Positions 1-5,401 of a DNA stretch of 5,401 nucleotides are shown here, one piece after another. Each line of letters starts with the position of its first letter. The stretch's first letter is position 1. The notes below the pieces were generated by a model, which worked only from the letters and a program-made list of their open reading frames with translations, was not told where the DNA came from and made no database searches. The translations under genes and the position numbers were made by a program. The stretch is taken from positions 1 through 5,401 of the forward strand of contig DIVI01000240.1 of assembly GCA_002423305.1 (NCBI GenBank), in the 5' to 3' direction. Source of the stretch: Methylococcus sp. UBA6136 (GTDB lineage Bacteria > Pseudomonadota > Gammaproteobacteria > Methylococcales > Methylococcaceae).

Positions 1-1089
1 TCCATCGAGTGCTCCATCGTCGACAAGGCTTGGCAGATGGGCTGGATACAACCACAGATCGCTAAGCACAAAACCGGCAAGCGTGTAGCTGTCGTTGGTT
101 CCGGGCCTGCAGGAATGGCCACCGCACAACAACTGGCCAGAGCCGGTCACGATGTGGTGGTGTTCGAGAAGAATGACCGAATCGGTGGGCTGCTTCGTTA
201 TGGGATTCCCGACTTCAAGATGGAAAAGCACCACATCGACCGACGGATTGCGCAGATGCAGGCCGAAGGGGTCGTCTTCCGTCCCAACTCGCATATAGGC
301 AAGGATATTCCTGCCCGGCAACTGCTAGACGATTTTGATGCCGTTGTGTTGGCCGGAGGTTCCGAGTATCCCCGGGACCTTACAGTCCCAGGGCGGGACC
401 TGGATGGTGTTCACTACGCCATGGAATTCCTGCCGCAACAGAACAAGCGTGTCGCCGGCGATGACCTGACAGACGACATCAGCCTCCTGGCTACCGGCAA
501 GAACATCATCGTCATCGGAGGCGGCGATACGGGTTCGGATTGTATCGGTACCTCCAAACGGCATGGCGCAGATTCCATTACTCAGCTGGAAATCATGCCC
601 AAGCCACCAGAAAAGGAAAACAAGTCCCTGACCTGGCCAAACTGGCCAAACAAACTGCGCACGTCAAGCTCTCATGAGGAAGGCTGTGAGCGGATGTGGA
701 GTGTTGACACCGTCTCGCTTGAGGGACATAACGGAAAGGTCACACAAATCAATTGCGTCAAAGTGGAATGGAAGCAGGAAGGCGGCCGCTGGAACATGAG
801 CCGGGTTCTTGGCAGCGAATTCAGCCTAAAGGCCGATCTGGTGCTGCTCGCCATGGGCTTCGTCCATCCAATCCGCGATGGCCTCCTGGAGGATCTGGGC
901 GTCGACATGGACGAACGCCGTAATGTCAAAGCCAATACCGTCGACTACCGCACTTCGGTCGACAAGGTCTTCACGGCTGGCGATATGCGCCGCGGTCAAT
1001 CCCTGGTCGTTTGGGCAATTCGCGAGGGCCGACAATGCGCGCGCTCGGTCGACGAATATCTGATGGGGTCCAGCGAACTTCCGCGCTGA
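1..1089 (+). CDS. gltD: Glutamate synthase (NADPH) small subunit, 5'-truncated by window edge
   Basis: The small (beta) subunit of NADPH-glutamate synthase oxidises NADPH through FAD and passes electrons via Fe-S clusters to the large subunit GltB, which makes glutamate from glutamine and 2-oxoglutarate. The reading frame is open from base 1 to a TGA ending at 1089, giving 362 visible residues. The usual length is about 470, so roughly 110 N-terminal residues with the Fe-S cysteines lie upstream. Visible in order: the FAD dinucleotide motif GSGPAG (visible residues 33-38) with E56 at the end of the second strand; the GltD signature RYGIPDFKMEK (66-76); the NADPH-binding loop GGGDTGSD (173-180); and the C-terminal FAD-contacting TAGDMRRGQS (325-334). 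The ATG at 37 is internal, because the codons before it (SIECSIVDKAWQ) match the family. gltB would be expected upstream. Related flavoprotein subunits exist, but the GIPDFKMEK signature favours GltD. Confidence 0.95.
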   Translation, partial: SIECSIVDKAWQMGWIQPQIAKHKTGKRVAVVGSGPAGMATAQQLARAGHDVVVFEKNDRIGGLLRYGIPDFKMEKHHIDRRIAQMQAEGVVFRPNSHIGKDIPARQLLDDFDAVVLAGGSEYPRDLTVPGRDLDGVHYAMEFLPQQNKRVAGDDLTDDISLLATGKNIIVIGGGDTGSDCIGTSKRHGADSITQLEIMPKPPEKENKSLTWPNWPNKLRTSSSHEEGCERMWSVDTVSLEGHNGKVTQINCVKVEWKQEGGRWNMSRVLGSEFSLKADLVLLAMGFVHPIRDGLLEDLGVDMDERRNVKANTVDYRTSVDKVFTAGDMRRGQSLVVWAIREGRQCARSVDEYLMGSSELPR

Positions 1090-1100
1090 CCCGTCTCACC

Positions 1101-1123
1101 TGGTCCGCCACGGAAGGCGGCCA
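1101..1123 (+). terminator. Possible hairpin at end of gltD transcript
   Basis: Eleven bases after the gltD stop lies an 8-bp GC-rich stem, TGG+CCGCC pairing with GGCGG+CCA, with one bulged T and a 6-base ACGGAA loop. There is no T tract after it, so it is at best a weak or factor-assisted 3' end signal. Confidence 0.25.
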
Positions 1124-1287
1124 GTTCCTCTCCCGGATGCTCTCCGGTACCACCGTTCAGCAACCCAACAGTCAGCTCAGTCTGGAATCCCTGTGCCTGG
1201 GTACCTAACAAGACCCATACCTACGGCCATTCAGCGGTCCGGGGTCTCGTAAAAGCATCGGTTCATTCGCCATCACAGTCAGGGCGA

Positions 1288-1303
1288 TGCCTATATCTCG
1301 TGC
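1288..1303 (+). promoter_or_regulatory. Putative NrdR box 1 (upstream)
   Basis: The core CTATATCTCGTG matches 10 of 16 positions of the NrdR-box pattern as I remember it (ACACWATATATWGTGT). NrdR is the zinc-finger/ATP-cone repressor of ribonucleotide reductase genes and normally binds two boxes about three helical turns apart. This one starts exactly 32 bp before the second candidate. It is the weaker of the two; its left half is poorly conserved. Confidence 0.45.
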
Positions 1304-1316
1304 CAAAATAAACCAA

Positions 1317-1347
1317 TAGACACAACATGTAGTTCATTGGATATAAT
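1317..1347 (+). promoter_or_regulatory. Probable sigma-70 promoter of nrdB
   Basis: A perfect -10 hexamer TATAAT lies at 1342-1347. The best -35 candidate is TAGACA (1317-1322, five of six bases to TTGACA), with a rather long 19-bp spacer. Transcription would start near 1354, leaving a leader of about 50 bases. The second putative NrdR box lies between the two hexamers, where a bound repressor would block RNA polymerase. Confidence 0.6.
1320..1335 (+). promoter_or_regulatory. Putative NrdR box 2 (promoter-overlapping)
   Basis: ACACAACATGTAGTTC matches 12 of 16 positions of the remembered NrdR-box pattern ACACWATATATWGTGT and is a partial palindrome centred on CATG. It overlaps the end of the -35 candidate and fills most of the spacer of the nrdB promoter. 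Its start is 32 bp from that of box 1, which is the typical tandem NrdR arrangement. Confidence 0.5.
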
Positions 1348-1390
1348 CGCCGAGAAATTTAGATCAATCTGCCCACCTAACACTGTCATC

Positions 1391-1395
1391 AGGAG
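1391..1395 (+). promoter_or_regulatory. Ribosome binding site of nrdB
   Basis: AGGAG lies 8 bases before the ATG at 1404 and fixes that start. It agrees with the first residues MLNWED, which resemble the N-terminus of Pseudomonas-type NrdB. Confidence 0.8.
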
Positions 1396-1403
1396 AGCGC
1401 ATC

Positions 1404-2618
1404 ATGCTGAACTGGGAAGACCCACTGCAGGGATTAACCACAAGGGCGCCAGGCCCGGGCTCATTCATGCCACCCACGGACATCAGCCTGGACTTGGTGG
1501 AATCCTCACCGGCTTTGGCCCCTGCTTCGGTCCCTGAAATCACACAGGAACCAGCTCTCCATCAAGGGGCAACCGGACTCGAAAATATCGAGCTTGGTGC
1601 TAGGCGTATTCAGGTCGATGACAAAAAGATCATCAATTGCCGTGCTGACCTGAATCAGCTGGTTCCGTTCAAGTATCGCTGGGCCTGGCAGAAATACCTG
1701 GATGCCTGTGCCAATCACTGGATGCCGCAGGAAATCAATATGAACGCGGATATCGCGCTTTGGAAGAGCGCTGATGGCCTGACTGAAGATGAACGCATCA
1801 TAATCAAGCGCAATCTGGGCTTCTTCTCGACCGCGGACTCACTGGTGGCTAACAATCTGGTACTCGCCGTTTATCGCCATATCACTAATCCGGAGTGCCG
1901 CCAGTATCTGTTGCGGCAGTCTTTCGAGGAAGCGCTCCACACACATGCCTACCAGTACATTGTGGAATCACTGGGCATGGATGAAGGCGAAGTCTTCAAT
2001 ATGTATCGGGAATTGCCTTCGGTGGCTCGCAAGGCTGAATGGGCGCTGCCTTACACCCGGTCACTGGGCGATCCAAACTTCAGCACCGGCACCCCTGAAA
2101 CCGATCAGCGATTGTTGCGTGACCTCATTGCGTTCTACGTTATCTTCGAAGGCATTTTCTTCTATGTCGGCTTTACCCAAATTCTCTCAATGGGTCGTCG
2201 CAACAAGATGACGGGTACGGCAGAGCAGTTCCAATACATCCTGCGAGATGAATCGATGCATATGAACTTTGGCATCGACGTCATCAATCAGATCAAGATC
2301 GAAAACCCCCATCTCTGGAATCAAGAATTCCAGCAGGAAATGATCAAACTGATCACGGAGGCGGTCGAGATTGAAATTCAGTACGCCCATGACACCATGG
2401 CTCGCGGTGTTTTGGGGCTGAATGCGAACATGTTTGAAGAGTATCTCAAGTACATCGCCAATCGCCGCTGCAATCAGATCAACCTGCCTGAACAATATCC
2501 CGGCGCACAGAACCCCTTCCCCTGGATGAGCGAAATCCTGGACCTCAAAAAGGAAAAGAATTTCTTCGAAACCCGCGTCACTGAATACCAGACCGGCGGC
2601 GCACTCAGCTGGGACTGA
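1404..2618 (+). CDS. nrdB: Ribonucleoside-diphosphate reductase beta subunit (class Ia)
   Basis: The beta (R2) subunit of aerobic ribonucleotide reductase houses a di-iron/tyrosyl-radical cofactor that starts reduction of ribonucleotides in the alpha subunit NrdA. The protein is 404 residues, close to the Pseudomonas-type NrdB. All cofactor residues are present with E. coli spacing: metal ligands D145 (STADS), E176 and H179 (FEEALHTHAY), E249 (FEGIFF), E283 and H286 (RDESMH), and the radical Tyr Y183. This makes it class Ia rather than the Phe-containing class Ic. The C-terminal TGGALSWD is the tail that docks into NrdA. Residues 1-70 are a variable low-complexity extension and not an ATP-cone. 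The start is set by AGGAG at 1391. A dedicated promoter with candidate NrdR boxes suggests repression when dATP is plentiful. nrdA, usually adjacent, is not on either side here. Confidence 0.97.
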   Translation: MLNWEDPLQGLTTRAPGPGSFMPPTDISLDLVESSPALAPASVPEITQEPALHQGATGLENIELGARRIQVDDKKIINCRADLNQLVPFKYRWAWQKYLDACANHWMPQEINMNADIALWKSADGLTEDERIIIKRNLGFFSTADSLVANNLVLAVYRHITNPECRQYLLRQSFEEALHTHAYQYIVESLGMDEGEVFNMYRELPSVARKAEWALPYTRSLGDPNFSTGTPETDQRLLRDLIAFYVIFEGIFFYVGFTQILSMGRRNKMTGTAEQFQYILRDESMHMNFGIDVINQIKIENPHLWNQEFQQEMIKLITEAVEIEIQYAHDTMARGVLGLNANMFEEYLKYIANRRCNQINLPEQYPGAQNPFPWMSEILDLKKEKNFFETRVTEYQTGGALSWD

Positions 2619-2628
2619 GCAGGATCGT

Positions 2629-3258
2629 TTAGGGCCAGAGGCCCCGGAATCGACGCGCCGTCGATTCCGGCCCTCCTTGCCCAGCCAACACACCTTCAAT
2701 CGCCGCTAAAAGGTTTGCGCCAGCATCCAGCAGCAGTCGGCCGTTTTCTGGCGTGATACCGCCGATGGCAACTATCGGGACAGAGCAGCGCTTCCGGGCT
2801 TCTCTCAAGGCCTCGATCGGGGCGCAGGGAGCCAGTGGCTTGGTTGCCGACGGAAAGAACCGACCGAAAGCAACGTAGTCAGCCCCCCCTTGTTCCGCCT
2901 CAACGGCACGTTGAGGGCTGTCATAACAGGAAATTCCAATGATCGCCTTTGCGCCCAGCCTGTCGCGGGCGTACATCAGATCGACGTCTTCCCCGCCCAA
3001 ATGCACCCCATCAGCCCCCACTGCCCGGGCTAAGTCGACATCATCGTTAATGATGAAGGGTATCCCCGCCACCCTGCACCTTGCGCGAATTCGGGTGGCG
3101 CTCCCTACCGGATCATGCGCGTGCTTGACGCGATACTGCACAACAACTGCCCCGCCACGAATACCGTCAACCAGTTCCCTTTCCCACCCAGGTCCAGTAT
3201 CAGGATCGTCACGAGAAATCAAATAGAGACCATGGCGGGGAAAAACTGTCGAGTTCAT
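2629..3258 (-). CDS. thiE: Thiamine-phosphate synthase
   Basis: ThiE joins the pyrimidine (HMP-PP) and the thiazole phosphate to make thiamine monophosphate in the cytoplasm. The 209-residue protein has the expected TIM-barrel length and motifs in order: GLYLISRD (10-17); QYRVK (41-45) for the pyrophosphate; NDD (71-73) and the VHLGGED stretch (85-91), where D72 and D91 have the 19-residue spacing of the family's Mg ligands; IIGISC (106-111); VAFGRFFPSATK with K140; and the phosphate-binding VAIGGITPEN (163-172). No other start exists upstream, because an in-frame TGA (the stop of the preceding gene) is 27 bases before the ATG. No clear Shine-Dalgarno is visible, so translation may depend on the upstream gene. 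Other thi genes are not in the window. The gene converges with nrdB, with only 10 bp between the stops. Confidence 0.95.
   Translation of the reverse strand: MNSTVFPRHGLYLISRDDPDTGPGWERELVDGIRGGAVVVQYRVKHAHDPVGSATRIRARCRVAGIPFIINDDVDLARAVGADGVHLGGEDVDLMYARDRLGAKAIIGISCYDSPQRAVEAEQGGADYVAFGRFFPSATKPLAPCAPIEALREARKRCSVPIVAIGGITPENGRLLLDAGANLLAAIEGVLAGQGGPESTARRFRGLWP
2644..2670. repeat. Perfect 12-bp inverted repeat between convergent nrdB and thiE
   Basis: The arms CCGGAATCGACG (2644-2655) and CGTCGATTCCGG (2659-2670) are perfect reverse complements around a 3-base loop. The hairpin begins 25 bases after the nrdB stop and lies inside the last codons of thiE on the other strand. A second small hairpin, GGGCC-AGA-GGCCC (2632-2644), abuts it. 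Neither side has a T tract, so it is not a classic intrinsic terminator. A bidirectional 3'-end stabilising or Rho-assisted structure for the two convergent transcripts is an inference. Confidence 0.6.
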
Positions 3259-3285
3259 ATCTGGATAGGTTGGATCACAGGCACA

Positions 3286-3717
3286 TCAACTATTTTTTCC
3301 AGCGCAGGGATAGGTGGTCGAAAGTGCGTCGATGATGATTCTGGCAGCCGGCTGATTCAGCTTTTCCGGATGGGCTCGAATGTACTTTTTTGTCATCTCG
3401 GTTGCTTGACCATTATCAAATTGGTCAGGTGTGCAAAACAGCATCCCACGCATCGAGTCGTGGACACCCGCCACATAACTCAAACAAGCCATGGCATCAT
3501 GAATATCGTTTCCGCTGGCTCTTTTTTGCAGCACCCGATCATCAGCCTCGCAATACTGTCTTAGCACGTCCCCGCTGATAAAAGCGGCCTGGCAAGGTTT
3601 AAACATGCCGGGCCCGGCAACGCAGAGCAACAGCAGGGGACCCCTCAACGAGCGCATTTCCAAATTAGGGCGCACCTTTCCATGTAACCCCTCCCGTAGC
3701 TTCTTTATAGCCATCAT
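3286..3717 (-). CDS. Exported Rap1a/Tai-family-like protein, downstream paralogue
   Basis: This is a small secreted protein, 143 residues from the ATG that overlaps the previous stop (ATGA). A signal peptide is plausible: MRSLRG, a hydrophobic LLLLCVAGP stretch (residues 28-36) and a likely cleavage after CQA at residue 44. The basic N-terminal 20 residues are unusually long, and an alternative start at M21 (position 3657) would give a standard 24-residue signal but has no good ribosome site. The mature part has four cysteines (C56, C78, C95, C138) and the pattern CLSYVAGVHD ... AHPEKL ... ALSTTYPC. This fits the Rap1a/Tai family, whose studied members are periplasmic immunity proteins against type VI amidase toxins; many other members have no known role. 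No toxin gene is visible. It shares about 36 percent identity over 61 residues with its upstream neighbour. Family assignment is from motif recall. Confidence 0.8.
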   Translation of the reverse strand: MMAIKKLREGLHGKVRPNLEMRSLRGPLLLLCVAGPGMFKPCQAAFISGDVLRQYCEADDRVLQKRASGNDIHDAMACLSYVAGVHDSMRGMLFCTPDQFDNGQATEMTKKYIRAHPEKLNQPAARIIIDALSTTYPCAGKNS

Positions 3718-4046
3718 GGCTTTCCATCCTTGCAGGGATAAGCCTGCTTGAGAGCATCAACGACCAGATTGGCTTCATGCTCGTCCAACCGTTCCGGATG
3801 CGACTTCATGAATGCACGCACCGTCTCAACCTTTTCCTGATGAGATACGGTTACAGGAGGGCAGGCCATCATGCCGTCGATAGCGTCATATACACCATGG
3901 ATATAACTATTGCATTGGCTGAGATTCCTGGAAGCCTTCTGGGAAGAATCGCAAGCCGCCTGAAGATGGCGAGCTGTTTTAAGATGCGCGAAGCCAGGTC
4001 CAGACGGCAGACACAAGGCCACAATCATTATCCAGGTAAGATGCAT
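3714..4046 (-). CDS. Exported Rap1a/Tai-family-like protein, upstream paralogue
   Basis: This 110-residue protein has a clear signal peptide: the short start MHLTW, a hydrophobic core IMIVALCL and likely cleavage after GFA at residue 20. The start at 4046 is preferred over an in-frame ATG at 4082 because GGGAG lies 6 bases before it and it puts the signal peptide at the very N-terminus. Mature cysteines C32, C45, C62 and C105 match those of the downstream paralogue; the C45-C62 (17) and C62-C105 (43) spacings are identical in both, suggesting two disulfides in the periplasm. Family-like motifs are CNSYIHGVYD, SHPERL and VVDALKQAYPC. It is the first gene of a likely operon, overlapping the next gene by 4 bp and followed by thiE. 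An immunity role is known for some family members only; here it is unproven. Confidence 0.82.
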   Translation of the reverse strand: MHLTWIMIVALCLPSGPGFAHLKTARHLQAACDSSQKASRNLSQCNSYIHGVYDAIDGMMACPPVTVSHQEKVETVRAFMKSHPERLDEHEANLVVDALKQAYPCKDGKP

Positions 4047-4052
4047 TGTTGA

Positions 4053-4057
4053 CTCCC
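4053..4057 (-). promoter_or_regulatory. Ribosome binding site deciding the start of the upstream Rap1a/Tai-like gene
   Basis: GGGAG on the minus strand lies 6 bases before the ATG at 4046. The alternative ATG at 4082 has no comparable site and would put 12 extra residues before the signal peptide, so the shorter start is favoured. Confidence 0.7.
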
Positions 4058-4143
4058 GATATGAATAGATTTGCCCATGCATTTGACCACAGCCCGATAA
4101 ACACTGAACAGGGCAAGTACAGACGTTACGTGAAACAGAGGGG

Positions 4144-4160
4144 CCGTGGGTCCCCCACGG
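4144..4160. repeat. 7-bp inverted repeat in the divergent argG regulatory region
   Basis: CCGTGGG (4144-4150), spacer TCC, CCCACGG (4154-4160) is a perfect palindrome. It lies where the -35 element of the argG promoter would be, and a good -35 is missing there. It has no T tract on either strand, so an operator or activator site is more plausible than a terminator. No known regulator is recognised. Confidence 0.45.
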
Positions 4161-4175
4161 TACTCATCCAAAGCT

Positions 4176-4181
4176 TATAAT
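4176..4181 (+). promoter_or_regulatory. Probable -10 element of the argG promoter
   Basis: A perfect TATAAT lies 37 bases before the argG ATG, predicting a start of transcription near 4188 and a leader of about 30 bases. At 15-18 bp spacing upstream only C-rich sequence is found, so no -35 is recognisable and the palindrome at 4144-4160 occupies that place. No convincing promoter was found for the opposite-strand operon. Confidence 0.5.
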
Positions 4182-4218
4182 CTACTCCGCTGAATTTTTT
4201 CTATTCCGAGCATCATCC

Positions 4219-5401
4219 ATGTCCAAACCCACTGTTAAAAAAGTTGCCCTCGCCTATTCAGGAGGGCTCGACACTTCCGTCATTCTGCAATGGCTGCGTG
4301 ATACCTACAACTGCGAAGTCGTGACCTTCACCGCGGACATCGGACAAGGCGAAGAAGTCGAACCCGCCCGAGCCAAGGCCCAGGCCATGAGCATCAACGA
4401 GATCTTCATTGATGACCTCACTGAAGAGTTTGCCCGCGATTTCGTCTTCCCAATGTTCAGGGCCAACACCATTTACGAGGGCGAGTATCTTCTCGGCACC
4501 TCCATCGCTCGCCCCCTGATCGCAAAACGCCTCATTGAAATTGTCAATGAAACTGGTTGTGATGCCATTTGTCATGGGGCCACGGGTAAGGGCAATGACC
4601 AGGTGCGCTTCGAACTCGGCGCCTACGCGTTAAAACCCGACATCAAAGTCATCGCTCCCTGGCGGGAATGGGATCTAACCTCGCGGGAAACCCTGCTGGC
4701 TTATGCAGAGAGACACAGCATCCCGATCGAAATGAAGCGCGGCAAGGCCTCTCCCTACTCAATGGATGCCAATCTGCTCCACATCTCCTATGAGGGTGGC
4801 GTCCTGGAGGATCCCTGGGCTGAGCCGGAAGAAGACATGTGGCGCTGGAGCGTATCGCCTGAAGCCGCTCCCGACCACCCTACCTACCTGGAACTGACCT
4901 ACGAACGCGGCGACATCATCGCCATCGATGGCGTTACCCTCTCCCCTGCCCAGGTACTTGCCGAATTGAACCAGCTGGGCGGCGCCAACGGCATAGGTCG
5001 CCTGGATATCGTCGAGAACCGCTATGTCGGCATGAAATCCCGCGGGTGTTATGAAACTCCCGGCGGCACCATCATGCTCAAGGGGCATCGTGCCATTGAA
5101 TCACTCACCCTGGATCGCGAGGTGGCCCACCTCAAGGATGAACTGATGCCGCGCTACGCCAGCCTGATCTATAACGGGTACTGGTGGAGTCCAGAGCGCA
5201 TACTCCTGCAGGAACTCATTGACTCGTCACAAGCGACAGTGAACGGCGAAGTACGTATCAAGCTCTACAAAGGCAATGTCACCGTGGTCGGCAGAAAATC
5301 CGAGCGGAACAGCTTGTTCGATATGAATATCGCGACCTTTGAGGACGATAAGGGCGCTTATAATCAGAAGGATGCCGAAGGCTTCATTAAGCTCAACGCA
5401 C
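4219..5401 (+). CDS. argG: Argininosuccinate synthase, 3'-truncated by window edge
   Basis: ArgG condenses citrulline and aspartate with ATP to give argininosuccinate, the penultimate step of arginine synthesis, as a cytoplasmic homotetramer. From the ATG at 4219, 394 codons run without a stop to the window edge; the family is about 400-405 residues, so only about ten are missing. Key motifs: the ATP PP-loop AYSGGLDTS (12-20); TADIGQGEE (38-46); EGEYLLGTSIARP (87-99) for citrulline; HGATGKGNDQVRFE (119-132) with the aspartate/citrulline contacts T122, N126, D127 and R130; SPYSMD (178-183); and GIGRLDIVENRYVGMKSRG (258-276). The ribosome site is weak (GAG at 4208-4210), but the start MSKPTVKKVALAYSGG fits the family exactly. 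The gene is divergent from the Rap1a/Tai-like operon and has its own likely promoter. Confidence 0.97.
   Translation, partial: MSKPTVKKVALAYSGGLDTSVILQWLRDTYNCEVVTFTADIGQGEEVEPARAKAQAMSINEIFIDDLTEEFARDFVFPMFRANTIYEGEYLLGTSIARPLIAKRLIEIVNETGCDAICHGATGKGNDQVRFELGAYALKPDIKVIAPWREWDLTSRETLLAYAERHSIPIEMKRGKASPYSMDANLLHISYEGGVLEDPWAEPEEDMWRWSVSPEAAPDHPTYLELTYERGDIIAIDGVTLSPAQVLAELNQLGGANGIGRLDIVENRYVGMKSRGCYETPGGTIMLKGHRAIESLTLDREVAHLKDELMPRYASLIYNGYWWSPERILLQELIDSSQATVNGEVRIKLYKGNVTVVGRKSERNSLFDMNIATFEDDKGAYNQKDAEGFIKLNA

Larger units (their letters stand above)
1090..1403. other. Intergenic region gltD-nrdB, no gene seen
   Basis: This gap of 314 bases holds no convincing gene; short open frames crossing it have no recognisable protein features and overlap gltD or nrdB in other frames. 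Just after gltD there is a GC-rich imperfect hairpin (TGG-T-CCGCC, loop ACGGAA, GGCGG-CCA at 1101-1123) without a following T tract. A longer-range 6-bp repeat AGACCC/GGGTCT (1211-1216, 1242-1247) is also present. Either could belong to the end of the glt transcript, but neither is a canonical terminator. The right-hand third carries the nrdB promoter and putative NrdR boxes. Confidence 0.7.

Noticed and set aside
1404..1620. N-terminal ATP-cone in NrdB
   Set aside because: The first 70 residues are Pro/Ala/Ser-rich and lack the ATP-cone pattern; the extension resembles the variable N-terminus of Pseudomonas-type NrdB.
1406..2618. Class Ic (radical-tyrosine-free) NrdB
   Set aside because: Y183 occupies the radical tyrosine position four residues after ligand H179, and the first ligand is Asp, so the protein is class Ia.
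2187..2699. A 170-codon open frame antisense to the 3' half of nrdB
   Set aside because: It lies opposite nrdB, whose every active-site motif is intact, and overlaps the end of thiE. The translation has no recognisable domain, so it is a shadow frame.
3259..3285. TPP riboswitch upstream of thiE
   Set aside because: Only 27 bases separate thiE from the preceding gene, too short for the aptamer, and no TPP-box motif is seen.
3115..3564. A 149-codon plus-strand open frame across thiE and the downstream Rap1a/Tai-like gene
   Set aside because: It spans two well-supported minus-strand genes and its translation shows no family features.
4047..4140. Minus-strand promoter for the Rap1a/Tai-like operon
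   Set aside because: Candidates such as TTTATC and TATTCA have poor -35 partners or lie too close to the start codon. A promoter must exist, but I cannot place it.
4191..4207. Possible ArgR box (TGAAT ... ATTCC) before argG
   Set aside because: The half-sites are 7 bases apart rather than the 4 expected in an ARG box, and the second is imperfect. It may be just AT-rich leader sequence.

Overview
This window looks like a chromosomal segment of a Gammaproteobacterium with moderate GC content. The ribonucleotide reductase beta chain closely resembles the Pseudomonas-type class Ia NrdB, and ArgG and GltD are also of a proteobacterial type. The genus cannot be fixed from the sequence. There is no sign of a phage, insertion sequence, CRISPR array, tRNA or rRNA.

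Layout. Positions 1-1089 (+) hold the C-terminal three quarters of gltD, the small subunit of glutamate synthase; its 5' end lies outside the window. A gap of about 314 bp without a gene follows. Its right half carries a promoter with two sites that look like NrdR repressor boxes. These precede nrdB (1404-2618, +), a complete class Ia ribonucleotide reductase beta subunit that has no nrdA beside it. nrdB converges with thiE (2629-3258, -), leaving only 10 bp between the stop codons. A perfect 12-bp inverted repeat sits in the last codons of thiE, just past the end of nrdB.

On the minus strand, thiE is the last gene of a likely three-gene operon. The two upstream genes (3714-4046 and 3286-3717) overlap by 4 bp and encode small exported proteins. 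They are paralogues with the same four-cysteine pattern and resemble the Rap1a/Tai family (periplasmic immunity proteins of type VI secretion amidases, plus many family members of unknown role). A shared regulatory gap of about 170 bp then separates this operon from argG (4219 to window end, +), argininosuccinate synthase, which lacks only its last few codons.

How they fit together. gltD, nrdB, thiE and argG are housekeeping genes of nitrogen assimilation, dNTP synthesis, thiamine synthesis and arginine synthesis. They appear to be separate transcription units. The unusual part is the pair of Rap1a/Tai-like genes embedded between them with no toxin or secretion gene visible, apparently co-transcribed with thiE.
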